From Herbaspirillum aquaticum (GTDB taxonomy: Bacteria; Pseudomonadota; Gammaproteobacteria; Burkholderiales; Burkholderiaceae_D), in the NCBI RefSeq assembly GCF_002213425.1, contig NZ_NJGV01000007.1:62001-126000 (forward strand): a stretch of DNA of 64,000 bases. The letters are read 5' to 3'. Every line of letters begins with the position of its first letter. Positions within the stretch are counted from its first letter, which is position 1. This document shows, piece by piece, positions 26,789-40,074 of this stretch. The translations under genes and the position numbers were made by a program. The notes below the pieces were generated by a model. It ran no database searches. It was given only the letters and a program-made list of their open reading frames with translations, and was not told where the DNA came from.

Positions 26789-28228
26789 ATGACGGTCATC
26801 AACCAGCAGCCGGCCAACAGCGCGGCCAGCGCCGGCACTGCTGCGCCTGCCACACCGCCAGCCGCCACCCACGCCAGCATCCGGCGCGACCTGCTCAAGT
26901 GGCTGATCGCGCCGCTGCTGCTGCTGAACCTGGTGGGGGCCGGCCTGACCTACTGGCTGGCCTGGCTGCCGGCCCAGCACGCCTTCGACCAGAACCTGAT
27001 GGATTCCACGTGGGGCCTGTATGCCCAGGTGCGGCATCGCCAGGAGCGCACCACCGCCGAGCTGACCCAGCAGGCCGAGCAGATCCTGCGCAGCAATCAT
27101 TCCGACACCACCTTCTTTGCCGTGCGCAATACGCAGGGGGAGATCTTGGTCGGCGACAAGGGATTCCCGCAATTGCCCGAGACCGAGATCTTCGACCGGC
27201 CCTTCAACTATGACGGCGAGATGCGCGGCGAACCGGTGCGTATTTCAGCCATGCAGGTGCGGGTCAAGAACGGCGTGATCTCGGTGGCCGTGGCCGAAAC
27301 CATCCGCAAGCGCGACCGCGCGCACTACACGATCCTGCTGTCCTTCCTGCTGCTGGACGGGGCGCTGACCTTCGGTTCGCTGTCGGTGGTACTCATCGCC
27401 GTGCGGCGTGGCCTGCGTCCCCTGAAGAGCTTGCAGCGCAACCTGGAACAGCGCGGCCACGGCAAGCTGGGCGCCATCGACGGCATCGGTGCGCCGGTGG
27501 AGCTGCAGCCCCTGATCGTGGCCATGAACGAACTGATGGCCCGCATCAGCAAGGGCGAACAGGCGCAGCAGAATTTCATGGCCGACGTGGCCCATCAATT
27601 GCGCACGCCCTTGACGGGCCTGAAGCTGCAGCTGGAACTGCTGCACGACAAGCACCAGGACCAGCCCGATACGGCCCGTTCGCTGGCGATGATGAATTCC
27701 TCGGTGGAACGCATGATCCGCCAGAGCCGGCAACTACTGGCGCTGGCGCGCTCGGAACCTGGCCTGTTTGAAAGCCGCAAGCTGGAGGAGCTCTCGCTGC
27801 ACAAGCTGGTGGAAGAGTCGGTGCAGCACTTCATCGAAGAGGCCGATAAGAAGCAGATCGACCTCGGCTTTGACCTGCAGCCAGCCCGCCTGCGCGGCGA
27901 CCGTTTCCTGCTCGCCGACCTGATCGACAACCTCATCGACAATGCGGTGCGCTATTCGCCGCAGCACGGGACGGTGACGGTGCGCTGCCTCGAAGAAGAG
28001 GGCGCCACCGTGCTGTCGGTGGAAGACTCCGGTCCCGGCATTGCCCCCGAGCATCGCGAGCTCATCTTCGACCGCTATTACCGCGCCAACGACAAGATCG
28101 CCGGCAGCGGCCTGGGACTGGCCATCGTGCGCGAGATCGCGCATGACCATGGTGGAGTCATCACGGTCGATTGCAAGGAAGAGGGGCAGGGCACCATCTT
28201 CACGGTGCGCTTCCCGCTGGCCGCCTGA
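26789..28228 (+). CDS. Sensor histidine kinase, TctE-like (2CSK_N type)
   Basis: 479 residues. An Ala/Pro-rich cytosolic leader is followed by a membrane segment (WLIAPLLLLNLVGAGLTYWLA) and a periplasmic sensor of about 130 residues. A second membrane segment (ILLSFLLLDGALTFGSLSVVLI) leads to the H-box FMADVAHQLRTPLTGL and an ATPase domain with DNLIDNAVRYSPQHG, VEDSGPGI and GSGLGLAIVREI. It has the same architecture as the kinase at 15080-16459. The AHQLRTPL box and sensor layout place both in the TctE group, which in known cases senses tricarboxylates. The ligand is unknown here. Confidence 0.9.
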   Translation: MTVINQQPANSAASAGTAAPATPPAATHASIRRDLLKWLIAPLLLLNLVGAGLTYWLAWLPAQHAFDQNLMDSTWGLYAQVRHRQERTTAELTQQAEQILRSNHSDTTFFAVRNTQGEILVGDKGFPQLPETEIFDRPFNYDGEMRGEPVRISAMQVRVKNGVISVAVAETIRKRDRAHYTILLSFLLLDGALTFGSLSVVLIAVRRGLRPLKSLQRNLEQRGHGKLGAIDGIGAPVELQPLIVAMNELMARISKGEQAQQNFMADVAHQLRTPLTGLKLQLELLHDKHQDQPDTARSLAMMNSSVERMIRQSRQLLALARSEPGLFESRKLEELSLHKLVEESVQHFIEEADKKQIDLGFDLQPARLRGDRFLLADLIDNLIDNAVRYSPQHGTVTVRCLEEEGATVLSVEDSGPGIAPEHRELIFDRYYRANDKIAGSGLGLAIVREIAHDHGGVITVDCKEEGQGTIFTVRFPLAA

Positions 28229-28334
28229 CGCCTGCGGCCACGGCGGCACTTGCCGCACGGCATCGCGCTTGTGCAGAACCTCATGCCTGCCCCTGTGTCA
28301 AACGGGCTTCATCGTGAACGACACAGGAGGCAGC

Positions 28335-28553
28335 ATGACGGACAAGGTCCTGCAAAGTGGTACCCATATCGCCCGCTACGACGCGGTGGAAAAACCCGAT
28401 GAAGGCTTCGAGGCGCAAGTCTTCGTGCGCCTTGCGCGCGAACCCGAGATTGCGGAAACCTACATTCCGGTAGGCCTCTTCCCGACCGAGGAAGAAGCCC
28501 TGGCCAGTGCCCGCGAACGCGCGCAGCGTGCGCTGAAGGAGCACGAATTCTGA
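28335..28553 (+). CDS. Small conserved-looking hypothetical protein
   Basis: 72 residues from ATG 28335, preceded by a near-perfect AGGAGG six bases upstream; that decides the start over longer frames. The sequence is hydrophilic and acidic at both ends (GTHIARYDAVEKPDEGFEAQVFVRLARE), with a C-terminal helix EEEALASARERAQRALKEHEF. It has no membrane segment or recognised domain. The strong ribosome binding site and codon use argue that it is real. I do not know its function. Confidence 0.65.
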   Translation: MTDKVLQSGTHIARYDAVEKPDEGFEAQVFVRLAREPEIAETYIPVGLFPTEEEALASARERAQRALKEHEF

Positions 28554-28660
28554 AGCGCGCATGGCTGGCGGGCGCGGGCAGGGCGTGCTAATGTCCTGCC
28601 CATCTTGGGCGTGCAGTGTGATGGCGCCCTTTCAGAAGACTCACAACATCAACAAGAACA

Positions 28661-29320
28661 ATGTCCGTCGCCCGCCACATCGTCCAGGTCCACCCGCGTT
28701 TGCTCATCGGTATCGGCATCGGGACCGCCGCCTCCGTCCTCATCCCTGCCAGCACCTGGATCGGCCGCAGCCTGATCGGCTGGAATGCCGGCCTCTGGTT
28801 CTATTTGCTGAGCCTGTGGGTGATGATGCTGCGGGCCGATGCCAAGGCCGTCAAGCGCCTGGCCGAGACCGAGGATGAAAGCGCCCACGTGGTGCTGGTG
28901 ATGGTCTGCGTGGCGGCCATTGCGAGTTTGCTGGCCATCCTGCTGGAACTGGGCGGCAGCAGCCATCACGACGAGGGCGGCCGGCTCTTGCGCTATGCCT
29001 TCACGGCCTCTACCGTCTTCGGCTCCTGGGCCCTGATCGGCACCATCTTCACGCTGCATTACGCGCGCCTCTTCTATGCCGATGACGACGACCCTGACGC
29101 CCTGCCGCTGCGCTTCCCGGATGGCATCCGCAATCCCGGCTACTGGGATTTCCTGTATTTCTCCTTCACCATCAGCGTGGCCGTGCAGACCTCCGACGTG
29201 GGCGTAGCCTCGCGCGCAGTGCGCAAGTCGGTGCTGGCCCATTCGCTGATCTGCTTCGTCTTCAATGCGGCCATCATCGGCCTGTCCATCAATATCGCGG
29301 CCGGCCTGGCGGGGAGCTGA
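28661..29320 (+). CDS. DUF1345 membrane protein
   Basis: 219 residues with about five membrane segments and the family-typical [22 protein letters not shown] stretch near the C-terminus. DUF1345 proteins are predicted inner-membrane proteins of unknown function; the TSDV segment is faintly channel-like. It stands alone between the small ORF and the signalling operon. Confidence 0.85.
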   Translation: MSVARHIVQVHPRLLIGIGIGTAASVLIPASTWIGRSLIGWNAGLWFYLLSLWVMMLRADAKAVKRLAETEDESAHVVLVMVCVAAIASLLAILLELGGSSHHDEGGRLLRYAFTASTVFGSWALIGTIFTLHYARLFYADDDDPDALPLRFPDGIRNPGYWDFLYFSFTISVAVQTSDVGVASRAVRKSVLAHSLICFVFNAAIIGLSINIAAGLAGS

Positions 29321-29455
29321 AAGCGAGTGTCAGTGCCAGGATGACAGCGCTGCGGAACCGAACTGTCAGCGCTTTGTCCTAGCCGAGTTCGGAGGCAGGT
29401 GCCAGCGGGTTGAGCCCGCCGTCATCGGTGCTCTGCGCAAACCGGGAGCCGCCCG

Positions 29456-29461
29456 TATAAT
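29456..29461 (+). promoter_or_regulatory. Candidate -10 box of the signalling operon
   Basis: A perfect TATAAT at 29456-29461, about 97 bases before the first start codon of the kinase-CheR-CheB operon. No good -35 hexamer is found 17 bases upstream, so an activator may be needed. Confidence 0.4.
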
Positions 29462-29557
29462 CCACGGCTTTCCCGGAGGCAAGACCAAGGGGAGGGGGAC
29501 ACAGCCACACACAGAACCCCCAGAGCTCGACCAACGATTCGAACAACGGAGCGCACC

Positions 29558-33069
<3,512 letters not shown>

Positions 33070-33085
<16 letters not shown>

Positions 33086-33921
33086 ACCAGGCGTTGGCCA
33101 ACCAGCATTTCGATATCGAGATGCAATTGTTGCTCGACGCCATCTACCTCAAATATCACTGCGACTTTCGCGGCTATGCCGGCGCTTCGCTGAAGCGCCG
33201 CCTGGCCACGGCCATGATCCGCTTCGGCTGCGAGACGCTGTCGCAATTGCAGGACAAGGTGCTGCATGATGCGACCGTGTTTCCGGCGCTCATGGATTAC
33301 CTCACCGTGCAGGTCAGCGAGATGTTCCGCGATCCCAGCTATTTTCTCTCGCTGCGGGAGAGGGTCATTCCGCTCCTGCGCACCTATCCTTCCTTGAAGA
33401 TCTGGGTGGCCGGCTGCAGCAGCGGCGAGGAAGTCTATTCGCTGGCGATCCTGCTGCGCGAGGAAGGCTTGCTCGAGCGCAGCATCATTTACGCCACCGA
33501 CATCAACCAGGCCGCGCTGAAGAAGGCCGAGGCCGGCGTCTACGAGCTCGACCGTATCCCCGGTTTTACCAGCAACCACCAGAAATCCGGGGCCAAGACA
33601 TCGCTTTCGGATTACTATACGGCCGCGTACGGTGCCGTCGTCTTCGACAAGTCGCTGCGCAAGAACGTGGTCTTTTCCGACCACAGCCTGGCCACCGACA
33701 GTGTCTTTGCCGAGATGCACCTGGTGTCCTGCCGCAACGTGCTGATCTATTTCAACCGCCATTTGCAGGAACGCGCGCTAGGCCTGTTCCGCGAATCGCT
33801 GGTCCGCAAGGGTTTCCTGGGACTGGGTTCGAAGGAGTCGATGCGCTTTTCCACGCACGGTCCGGCCTTCGATGAAGTGGTGCGGGAAGACCGCATCTTC
33901 CAGAAGAAGGGGGAGCTGTGA
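33070..33921 (+). CDS. CheR-type protein-glutamate methyltransferase
   Basis: 283 residues from ATG 33070, which overlaps the end of the hybrid kinase gene by 16 bases. It has the CheR N-terminal helical domain (about 15-70), then the SAM-binding motif VAGCSSGEEVYSLAI and a late motif LVSCRNVLIYF. CheR methylates glutamates of chemoreceptors, but no receptor gene is in this window. Fused or co-encoded CheR/CheB beside hybrid kinases often acts on CHASE3-type proteins or in non-chemotactic relays. That role is inferred. Confidence 0.92.
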
Positions 33922-34553
33922 GCCCCGTCCCGCTGCCGGCCCTGGGTGGCCGAGCGATTGATGCGATCGTCATCGGTGCCTCTGCCGGTGGCGTGGAAGC
34001 CTTGTCGGAGATCCTGCCGGCGCTGCGCCGTGGTGCGCAGGTGGCGACCATGGTGGTGCTGCACATCCCGCGTGAGCGGCCCAGCTTGCTGGCGACCATC
34101 TTTGCTGACCGCTGTGGCCAGCCCGTGGTGGAAGCGCAGGACAAGGATCCGGCCCAGCCCGGCGTGATCTATTTTGCGCCGCCGGATTATCATCTGCTGG
34201 TGGACCGCAGCGACCAAGGGCCGGTGCTGGCCATGTCCAATGATGAACTGGTGAATTTTTCGCGCCCGGCCATCGATGTGCTGTTCGAGTCGGCCGCGGA
34301 TGTCTACCGCGAGCGCTTGCTGGGCATCGTGCTCACCGGTGGCAATCATGATGGCGCGGCCGGATTGCAGGCCATTGCGCGCGCCGGTGGCGTGACCGTG
34401 GTACAAAGTCCGCAACAGGCGCAGGTGCCTTACATGCCGGCACAGGCATTGGCACTCGGACAAATCGATTATGTGCTCACGCTCCCGCAGATCGCCGATC
34501 TGCTGCGCACCCTGGGCGTATCGGGGAATGACCAGGAAAAGGAACGCAGGTGA
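33918..34553 (+). CDS. CheB-type methylesterase without receiver domain
   Basis: 211 residues from GTG 33918, which overlaps the CheR stop (GTGA). The catalytic triad is visible: Ser in IGASAGGVEAL, His in VVLHIPRERPSLL and Asp in LTGGNHDGAAGL. The usual N-terminal receiver of chemotaxis CheB is missing, so regulation must come from a partner, plausibly one of the receivers encoded on either side. Confidence 0.92.
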   Translation: MSPVPLPALGGRAIDAIVIGASAGGVEALSEILPALRRGAQVATMVVLHIPRERPSLLATIFADRCGQPVVEAQDKDPAQPGVIYFAPPDYHLLVDRSDQGPVLAMSNDELVNFSRPAIDVLFESAADVYRERLLGIVLTGGNHDGAAGLQAIARAGGVTVVQSPQQAQVPYMPAQALALGQIDYVLTLPQIADLLRTLGVSGNDQEKERR

Positions 34554-35665
34554 CAGAAAAATACAAAGACAGAGACCTGCCGCGGGTGAAATTCCTGCTG
34601 GTCGATGATCTCGACGAAAACTTGTTGGCCCTCTCTGCCCTGCTGCAGCGGGACGATGTCGAACTGCTGCTGGCGCGCTCGGGCCTGGAAGCGCTTGAAC
34701 TGCTGTTGCAGCACGAGGTGGCGCTGGCTTTCCTGGACGTGCAGATGCCGGACATGGATGGCTTCGAGCTGGCCGAACTGATCCGCGGCAGCGAGCGTAC
34801 CCGCAACGTGCCGCTGATTTTCGTCACGGCCGGCGTACGCGATGAGCGCCGCCTGTTCAAGGGCTATGAGAGCGGTGCCGTGGACTTCCTCTACAAGCCC
34901 ATCGAACCGCACATCCTGCGCAACAAGGCCGAGGTGTTCTTCCAGTTGTATCGCCAGAAGCAGTTGCTGGCGCTGGAGTTGCAGGAGCGCACCGAAACCC
35001 TGCGCATGAACGAGATGTTCGTGGCCATCCTCGGCCACGACCTGCGCAATCCCTTGAGTTCGGTGGTGATGGCGGCGACCCTGCTGCAGCGGACCTACAA
35101 GGAAGAGGTGGCGCAGAAGGCCTCGCAGCAGATCCTCAATGGCGGCAAACGCATGGCCAAGCTGATCGAGAACATGCTCGACCTGGCGCGCGCGCGCCTG
35201 GCCGGCGGCATCCCGCTGGCCCGTGCCAGTGCATGCCTGGGCGAGATTACCGAACGGGTGGTACAGGAATACCAGACCACTTATCCGGGCAGCGTCGTGG
35301 AGCGCCGCATCGAAGGCGATGACAACGGCTATTGGGACGGCGACCGCCTGGCTCAGGTGGCAGCCAACCTGCTGGGCAACGCCTTGCAGCACGGCGTGGC
35401 GGGCAGCCCGGTGTGCATCGGCATCGATGGCCGCAGCGAGCAGGAAGTGGTCATGACCATCGCCAATCGCGGCGTGATCCCGGCGGCCTTGCTGCCGGTG
35501 ATCTTCGACCCCTTCCGTGGCGGAGGCGAAATCGGCCGCAAGGAAGGGCTGGGCCTCGGACTGTTCATCGCGCAGCAGATCGTCAAGGCGCATGGCGGCA
35601 CGATCACCATGACGTCGGATGACCAGGTGCAGACGATGGTGACGGTGAGGTTGCCGCGGCGCTGA
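34550..35665 (+). CDS. Receiver-histidine kinase hybrid
   Basis: 371 residues from GTG 34550, overlapping the CheB stop (GTGA). An N-terminal receiver (LLVDDLDENLLALSALL, acceptor Asp in LAFLDVQMPDMDG, Lys in DFLYKPIE) is joined to a cytosolic kinase with H-box LGHDLRNPLSSVV. The ATPase domain holds NLLGNALQHG and GLGLGLFIAQQIVKAHGG. There is no membrane segment. It probably receives phosphate from the first gene's relay. The operon ends with a terminator at 35704. Confidence 0.92.
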   Translation: MTEKYKDRDLPRVKFLLVDDLDENLLALSALLQRDDVELLLARSGLEALELLLQHEVALAFLDVQMPDMDGFELAELIRGSERTRNVPLIFVTAGVRDERRLFKGYESGAVDFLYKPIEPHILRNKAEVFFQLYRQKQLLALELQERTETLRMNEMFVAILGHDLRNPLSSVVMAATLLQRTYKEEVAQKASQQILNGGKRMAKLIENMLDLARARLAGGIPLARASACLGEITERVVQEYQTTYPGSVVERRIEGDDNGYWDGDRLAQVAANLLGNALQHGVAGSPVCIGIDGRSEQEVVMTIANRGVIPAALLPVIFDPFRGGGEIGRKEGLGLGLFIAQQIVKAHGGTITMTSDDQVQTMVTVRLPRR

Positions 35666-35703
35666 GCAATGCGCAATCCCGCTGATCGCCACTGCATGAG
35701 ATG

Positions 35704-35732
35704 AAGGCCTGCTCCACGGAGCAGGCCTTTTT
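35704..35732 (+). terminator. Rho-independent terminator of the signalling operon
   Basis: AAGGCCTGCTC pairs with GAGCAGGCCTT through a tiny loop (11 bp) and is followed by a T run (TTTTTC). It lies 39 bases after the last stop. A sibling hairpin with the same GCCTGCTC core sits at 41061-41088. Confidence 0.85.
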
Positions 35733-35849
35733 CATTGCTGCTGGCGTTGCTGCGCGTTTGCAGCAGGCGCCAGGCTTGGCCGAAAGCCTCACGAAGCAGG
35801 TGTCGCCAATGCGACATGGCAAGAAAAAATGCTTGCCAATCAAAGTTGA

Positions 35850-35872
35850 TCGGTCTATATTGTCTGGACCGA
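35850..35872. promoter_or_regulatory. Candidate TetR operator
   Basis: Inverted repeat TCGGTC (35850-35855) and GACCGA (35867-35872), 11 bases apart, 44 bases before the NTF2-like gene that precedes a tetR gene. The GACCG half-site resembles known TetR/NemR-type operators. Autoregulation of the two-gene unit is inferred. Confidence 0.45.
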
Positions 35873-35915
35873 ACAGTACATTGTGTGTTGAGCGGTACAC
35901 TAAAGGAAAATAACC

Positions 35916-36386
35916 ATGTCGATCCGTCCGCCTCTTCCGCCGTTCACCCGTGAAACCGCCATCGAAAAAGTCCGTCTTGCCGAAAACGGCTGGAACACCC
36001 GCGATGCCGAAAAGGTCGCGCTTGCCTATACCGAAGACAGCTGGTGGCGCAATCGCGCCGAGTTCGCCCAGGGCCGCGAAGCGATTACCGCCTTGCTCAA
36101 GCGCAAATGGACGCGCGAGCTGGATTACCGTCTGGTCAAGGAGCTGTGGGCCTTTGACGGTGCGCGTATCGCGGTGCGTTTCGCCTACGAGTACCATGAC
36201 GATTCCGGCCAGTGGTATCGCGCCTACGGCAATGAGAACTGGGAATTCGACGAGAACGGCCTGATGCATCATCGTCACGCCTGCATCAACGAGCATCCGA
36301 TCAAGCCGGAAGAACGCAAATTCCTGTGGGACAATAGCGGCCCACGCCCGGCCGATCATCCCGGGCTGAGCGATTTCGGTATCTGA
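35916..36386 (+). CDS. DUF1348 / NTF2-like protein
   Basis: 156 residues of the SnoaL/NTF2-like fold group called DUF1348. It is dense in conserved aromatics ([59 protein letters not shown]). The family is thought of as small-molecule binding or isomerase-like; no reaction is established to me. ATG 35916 follows AAAGGAAA. Only 9 bases separate it from the TetR gene, so the regulator probably controls it. Confidence 0.88.
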   Translation: MSIRPPLPPFTRETAIEKVRLAENGWNTRDAEKVALAYTEDSWWRNRAEFAQGREAITALLKRKWTRELDYRLVKELWAFDGARIAVRFAYEYHDDSGQWYRAYGNENWEFDENGLMHHRHACINEHPIKPEERKFLWDNSGPRPADHPGLSDFGI

Positions 36387-36395
36387 GGAAAATGA

Positions 36396-36953
36396 ATGGC
36401 TAGAGTCATTGCGGAAAAAGACGATGTGATCCCCTTGCTGGCGGAGGTGTTTCGCACCTACGGTTTCGAGGGGGCGAGCCTGGCGCGCATCAGCGAAGGG
36501 ACCAAGCTGGGCAGGGGCAGCATCTATCACTTTTTCCCTGGTGGCAAAGAAGAGATGGCCGAGGCCGTGCTGGGCCATGTGGATGCGTGGTTCAGGCGGC
36601 ATGTGTTTGATCCGTTGAACGACAGCGACGATGCGGTCGCGGGCATCAAGGCCATGTTCGCCGATGTGAGCCGCTATTTCCTGTCGGGACAGCGGGTTTG
36701 CCTGGTGGGTGTCTTCGCGCTGGGCAATGAGCGCGACCGCTTTGCGGTGATGGTGCGCGATTACTTTGCCGCCTGGATCGAGGCGCTGGCCTCGGCGCTG
36801 GTACGCACCGGGCGCAAGCCCAAGGAAGCCCGTGCGCTGGCCGAAGAGGTCGTGGGGGGAATACAGGGGGCGCTGGTGCTGGCGCGCGCGCTGGACAGTA
36901 CCGATGTGTTTGCGGAGACATTGAAGCGCTTTGAGAAACGGCTTTTAAGCTGA
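36396..36953 (+). CDS. TetR-family transcriptional regulator
   Basis: 185 residues. The N-terminal helix-turn-helix reads LLAEVFRTYGFEGASLARISEGTKLGRGSIYHFFPGGKEEMAEAVL. The C-terminal ligand domain is of the LmrA/YxaF-like type (FLSGQRVCLVGVFALGNERDRF). It is co-transcribed with the DUF1348 gene; the inverted repeat at 35850-35872 is the obvious operator candidate. Confidence 0.9.
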   Translation: MARVIAEKDDVIPLLAEVFRTYGFEGASLARISEGTKLGRGSIYHFFPGGKEEMAEAVLGHVDAWFRRHVFDPLNDSDDAVAGIKAMFADVSRYFLSGQRVCLVGVFALGNERDRFAVMVRDYFAAWIEALASALVRTGRKPKEARALAEEVVGGIQGALVLARALDSTDVFAETLKRFEKRLLS

Positions 36954-36991
36954 TATTGATATCCCCCTTCAACCCGTCCATCACCCAGAAC

Positions 36992-37492
36992 ATGTCCCGA
37001 CATCGCCTCGAAGAATTGATTTCACACCTCAATCTTGAACCCCATCCGGAGGGCGGTTTCTTTCGGGAGACCCATCGCAGCACGGAGCGTGTAGCGCGCT
37101 CATCGGGCGGTTCGAGCCGCTCGGCGGCGACGGCCATCTACTACCTGCTTGCTGGCGGGGACAGGTCAACCTGGCACCGGATCGATTCGGAAGAGATGTG
37201 GCACTTCTATGAAGGCGACCCCCTGCACGTCCATGTCCTGCTGCCGCAGGGGGAGCTTCAGACCTTGTGCCTGGGCAATGCGCTGGAGCATGAGGGCGCC
37301 CATTTCCAGGCGCTGGTCCCGGCAGGCGCCTGGTTTGCGGCCGAGTGCACGGTTCGGGAGGGCTATAGCCTGGTCGGGTGCACGGTGGCGCCGGGCTTCG
37401 AATTTGATGCGTTTGAAATCGCGCAGGCAGATCAGCTGCTGGAAGACTGGTCGCAGCACAAAGAACTGATTGAACGGTTGGCGCGGAAGTGA
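36992..37492 (+). CDS. Cupin (DUF985) protein
   Basis: 166 residues from ATG 36992. The single-domain cupin fold is seen in EPHPEGGFFRETHRS, ATAIYYLLAGGDRSTWHRIDSEEMWHFYEGDPLHVHVL, and VPAGAWFAAECTVREGYSLVGCTVAPGFEF. It is the DUF985/cupin_5 family, conserved across bacteria and fungi, of unknown reaction; the His and Glu residues suggest a metal site. It begins 38 bases after the tetR gene and may be a distal member of that unit. Confidence 0.88.
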   Translation: MSRHRLEELISHLNLEPHPEGGFFRETHRSTERVARSSGGSSRSAATAIYYLLAGGDRSTWHRIDSEEMWHFYEGDPLHVHVLLPQGELQTLCLGNALEHEGAHFQALVPAGAWFAAECTVREGYSLVGCTVAPGFEFDAFEIAQADQLLEDWSQHKELIERLARK

Positions 37493-37566
37493 CTATGGTG
37501 TTCATCGACAGAAGTGCCACGGAAGTCGGCTGACGGCCGGAAGCGGAACTCGTCTTTCCAAGAAAG

Positions 37567-37590
37567 CGCCTGCATATCGCGGGCGTTTTT
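37567..37590 (+). terminator. Rho-independent terminator after the cupin gene
   Basis: CGCCTGC (37567-37573) pairs with GCGGGCG (37579-37585) with one G-T pair, followed by TTTTT (37586-37590). Confidence 0.7.
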
Positions 37591-37867
37591 GCATTCGGAG
37601 CTCCTGATCGGGAATAGACGTGCCAGTGGATAAAGCTATATAAAAATCAGATAACCCAGACCGGTGCCGGCGGGTTATGCACATAGCCCAACGTGGTGAT
37701 GCGCGGGCGCCGTCAAGAGGCACTGCAAAATTGATCTACCTGATTTATTGATCGATATAACAAAATTAAGTTGTTTTACAGCTTTGTTCTCTTTGCGTAG
37801 AGTGGCCTCACGGTGTGGCCCACGAGAGGTCGCACCGCAAGTCCATCCACATTCAACGGGTCCCATC
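37591..37867 (+). promoter_or_regulatory. AT-rich promoter region of mdh
   Basis: The 375-base stretch 37493-37867 holds the terminator at 37567 and then an AT-rich interval unlike its surroundings. Within it, AACAA (37759-37763) and TTGTT (37771-37775) form a small inverted repeat, a possible regulator site. I see no coding potential on either strand and no clear -35/-10 pair. Confidence 0.4.
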
Positions 37868-38851
37868 ATGAAACCTATCAAGCACATCGCCGTCACTGGC
37901 GCCGCCGGTCAAATCGGATATTCCCTGGTCTTTCGCATCGCCAACGGCGACATGCTCGGCCACGACCAACCCGTCAGCTTGCGGCTGCTGGATGTCCCGG
38001 CGGCTCAGGCCGCGCTGCGCGGCGTGGAAATGGAACTGCAGGACTGCGCCTTTCCGCTGCTGCGCGACGTAGTCTGTACCGACGATGCCGAGCAGGCCTT
38101 CGCTCAGGTTGACTATGCGATTCTGGTGGGCGCGCAGCCGCGTCAGAAGGGCATGGAGCGACGAGACCTGCTGGCCGCCAATGCCGACATCTTCGTGCGT
38201 CAGGGGCGTGCACTCAATGCAGTTGCCAGCCGCACGGTGAAGGTGCTCGTGGTGGGCAACCCGGCCAATACGAACGCCCTCATCGCGATGAGCGCCGCGC
38301 CCAATCTCGACCCGTCCTGTTTCAGCGCGATGATGCGGCTGGACCATAACCGCGCCCGCGCCATGCTGGCCAAGCGCTTGGGTGAGCCGGTGGACAGCCT
38401 GGAGCAGGTGGTAGTGTGGGGTAATCATTCGCCCACCATGTATGCCGATTACCGTTTCGCGTTGGTTCGAGGAGAGCCGGCACCGCTGAGAATCCAGGAC
38501 GAGCAATGGAACCGCGAGATCTTCATCCCCCAGGTGGCGCAGCGTGGCAGTGCGGTCATCGAGGCGCGCGGCAAGTCATCGGCGGCATCGGCCGCCAGTG
38601 CTGCGGTGGATCACATGCGCGATTGGGTGTGCGGCAGCCAGGGGCGTTGGGTATCGATGAGCCTGCCCTCAAATGGCGATTACGGGATTCCGGAAGGGAT
38701 CTTTTTTGGCGTGCCCGTCCGTTGCGAGGACGGCCGTATCGAACGCGTCAATGGTCTGTCCATCGATACATTCGCGAGCGAACGCCTGCAGGGTGCCGTC
38801 AATGAGTTGCTGGAAGAGCGTGACGCCATCCGCCACCTGCTGCAGAGCTGA
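37868..38851 (+). CDS. mdh: Malate dehydrogenase (cytosolic type)
   Basis: 327 residues from ATG 37868, interconverting malate and oxaloacetate with NAD. It has the NAD-binding [19 protein letters not shown], the substrate arginines in [25 protein letters not shown], the catalytic pair around [11 protein letters not shown] and [15 protein letters not shown], all as in the eukaryote-cytosol-like MDHs of betaproteobacteria. The usual betaproteobacterial mdh sits with the succinate dehydrogenase genes. This one is alone, so it may be a second, divergent isozyme; the GAQPRQKG loop differs from the GARPRGPG typical of the housekeeping enzyme. Confidence 0.92.
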   Translation: MKPIKHIAVTGAAGQIGYSLVFRIANGDMLGHDQPVSLRLLDVPAAQAALRGVEMELQDCAFPLLRDVVCTDDAEQAFAQVDYAILVGAQPRQKGMERRDLLAANADIFVRQGRALNAVASRTVKVLVVGNPANTNALIAMSAAPNLDPSCFSAMMRLDHNRARAMLAKRLGEPVDSLEQVVVWGNHSPTMYADYRFALVRGEPAPLRIQDEQWNREIFIPQVAQRGSAVIEARGKSSAASAASAAVDHMRDWVCGSQGRWVSMSLPSNGDYGIPEGIFFGVPVRCEDGRIERVNGLSIDTFASERLQGAVNELLEERDAIRHLLQS

Positions 38852-39081
38852 ACTGTTCTGTCCTTCCCGCTTCCGGTCACCAAAAAACGCCTTGATGCCG
38901 TGCGATTCGCAAGCCGCCGACTTGCTGACGCACGGCAAGGTGAGAATGGTGGCTGATGGTCGCGCAAGCAGGCCATGCTTGAGACGTTCGCTATCGGCAT
39001 CCAAGGGGGGGGCGTCCCGCGATGGCGTCGGTGCGCGCTCAAGCTCAGCCAGCGATCAAGTCGTGCGGCCTTGTCGCCCGC

Positions 39082-40032
39082 TCAGGAGCGCCTCCCGCCC
39101 TGGGCTTGCAGCGCCATCCTTATCCCCTCACCATAAGGCGTCTTCCTGATCGGCCCGATCAATTGCTGTAGCGCCGTATCATCCATGATCACTGGCTGCG
39201 TCTGCAGATAGTGCATCTCCACCAGCTCGCGCATCATCGGATGGAAGAGTCCGATGAGCCGCAGCATGGTCTTGCCTGCCACGCGTTTTTTCAGCTTGCG
39301 TCCGGTCTGGCGTTCCATTTCCGCAACCAGGGCCTTCTGTGTCGTCACGCCGGCACCGGCCAGGTGCCACACCTTGCCGAAGGCGGCAGGCGTGCTGACC
39401 AGCCTGGCCACTACCGGCCCGACATCGGGCACGAAGACGAACTCGTGCGGACGGTCTAGCGGCCCGATCAGGTCGGCTGTGCCGCCCTGGGCTGCGGCCT
39501 TGATCGCGCCATGCAGGAAACTGGCTTCGACGCCAGGGCCGTAGAAATCCGGCAGGCGCAATACGGCTGCACGGAGGTGGCCTTCCTCATGCGCTTGCAT
39601 CAGCAGGTCTTCCTGCGCCTTGCGCATGCGGCCCTTGAAGGTATGCGGCTGGCGCGGATGATCTTCCCGTATCGGCGAGGACTGCGGCAGACCGTAGGGG
39701 TACACCGTACCGATGAGGAGGATCCGCTTGACGCCCGCGCGGATGGCACCGGTCAGGGTCTTGCGCATCAGTTCCGGATGCAGTTCGAACTGCGTGTAAT
39801 GCACGCCCACCAGGTAGATCAGCGTATCGATGCCGTGTGCCGCCGCTTCGACCGAGGCCGGGGAATCGGGATCCCAGGTGATGATCTCGGCCAGGGGATC
39901 GGCGCCGAAGGCCTGGCGCAAGCTGGTTTCATTGCGCCCGACCACGCGGTAGGGCTGCCCTTGGGCACGGATGGCAGAGGCGATGCTTTGGCCGATGGCG
40001 CCGGCGGCGCCGAAGAGGGCAATCCTGGACAT
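39082..40032 (-). CDS. NAD(P)-dependent epimerase/dehydratase (extended/atypical SDR)
   Basis: 316 residues from ATG 40032. It has the N-terminal nucleotide motif ALFGAAGAIGQSIASAI, then TLIYLVGVHYTQFELHPELMRKTL, a GTVYPYGLP segment in the place of the catalytic YxxxK region, and LRLPDFYGPGVEASF. The family modifies nucleotide sugars or small carbonyls; the substrate is unknown. It is transcribed divergently from a LysR gene, which probably regulates it. Confidence 0.88.
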   Translation of the reverse strand: MSRIALFGAAGAIGQSIASAIRAQGQPYRVVGRNETSLRQAFGADPLAEIITWDPDSPASVEAAAHGIDTLIYLVGVHYTQFELHPELMRKTLTGAIRAGVKRILLIGTVYPYGLPQSSPIREDHPRQPHTFKGRMRKAQEDLLMQAHEEGHLRAAVLRLPDFYGPGVEASFLHGAIKAAAQGGTADLIGPLDRPHEFVFVPDVGPVVARLVSTPAAFGKVWHLAGAGVTTQKALVAEMERQTGRKLKKRVAGKTMLRLIGLFHPMMRELVEMHYLQTQPVIMDDTALQQLIGPIRKTPYGEGIRMALQAQGGRRS

Positions 40033-40074
40033 GGGGTTCTCCTGGGTGAGGGTATGAGGGCGAACATCCCCAGT

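Noticed and set aside
37502..37723. 73-codon ORF on the minus strand
   Set aside because: Runs through a terminator hairpin, no start signals, no homology that I recognise.
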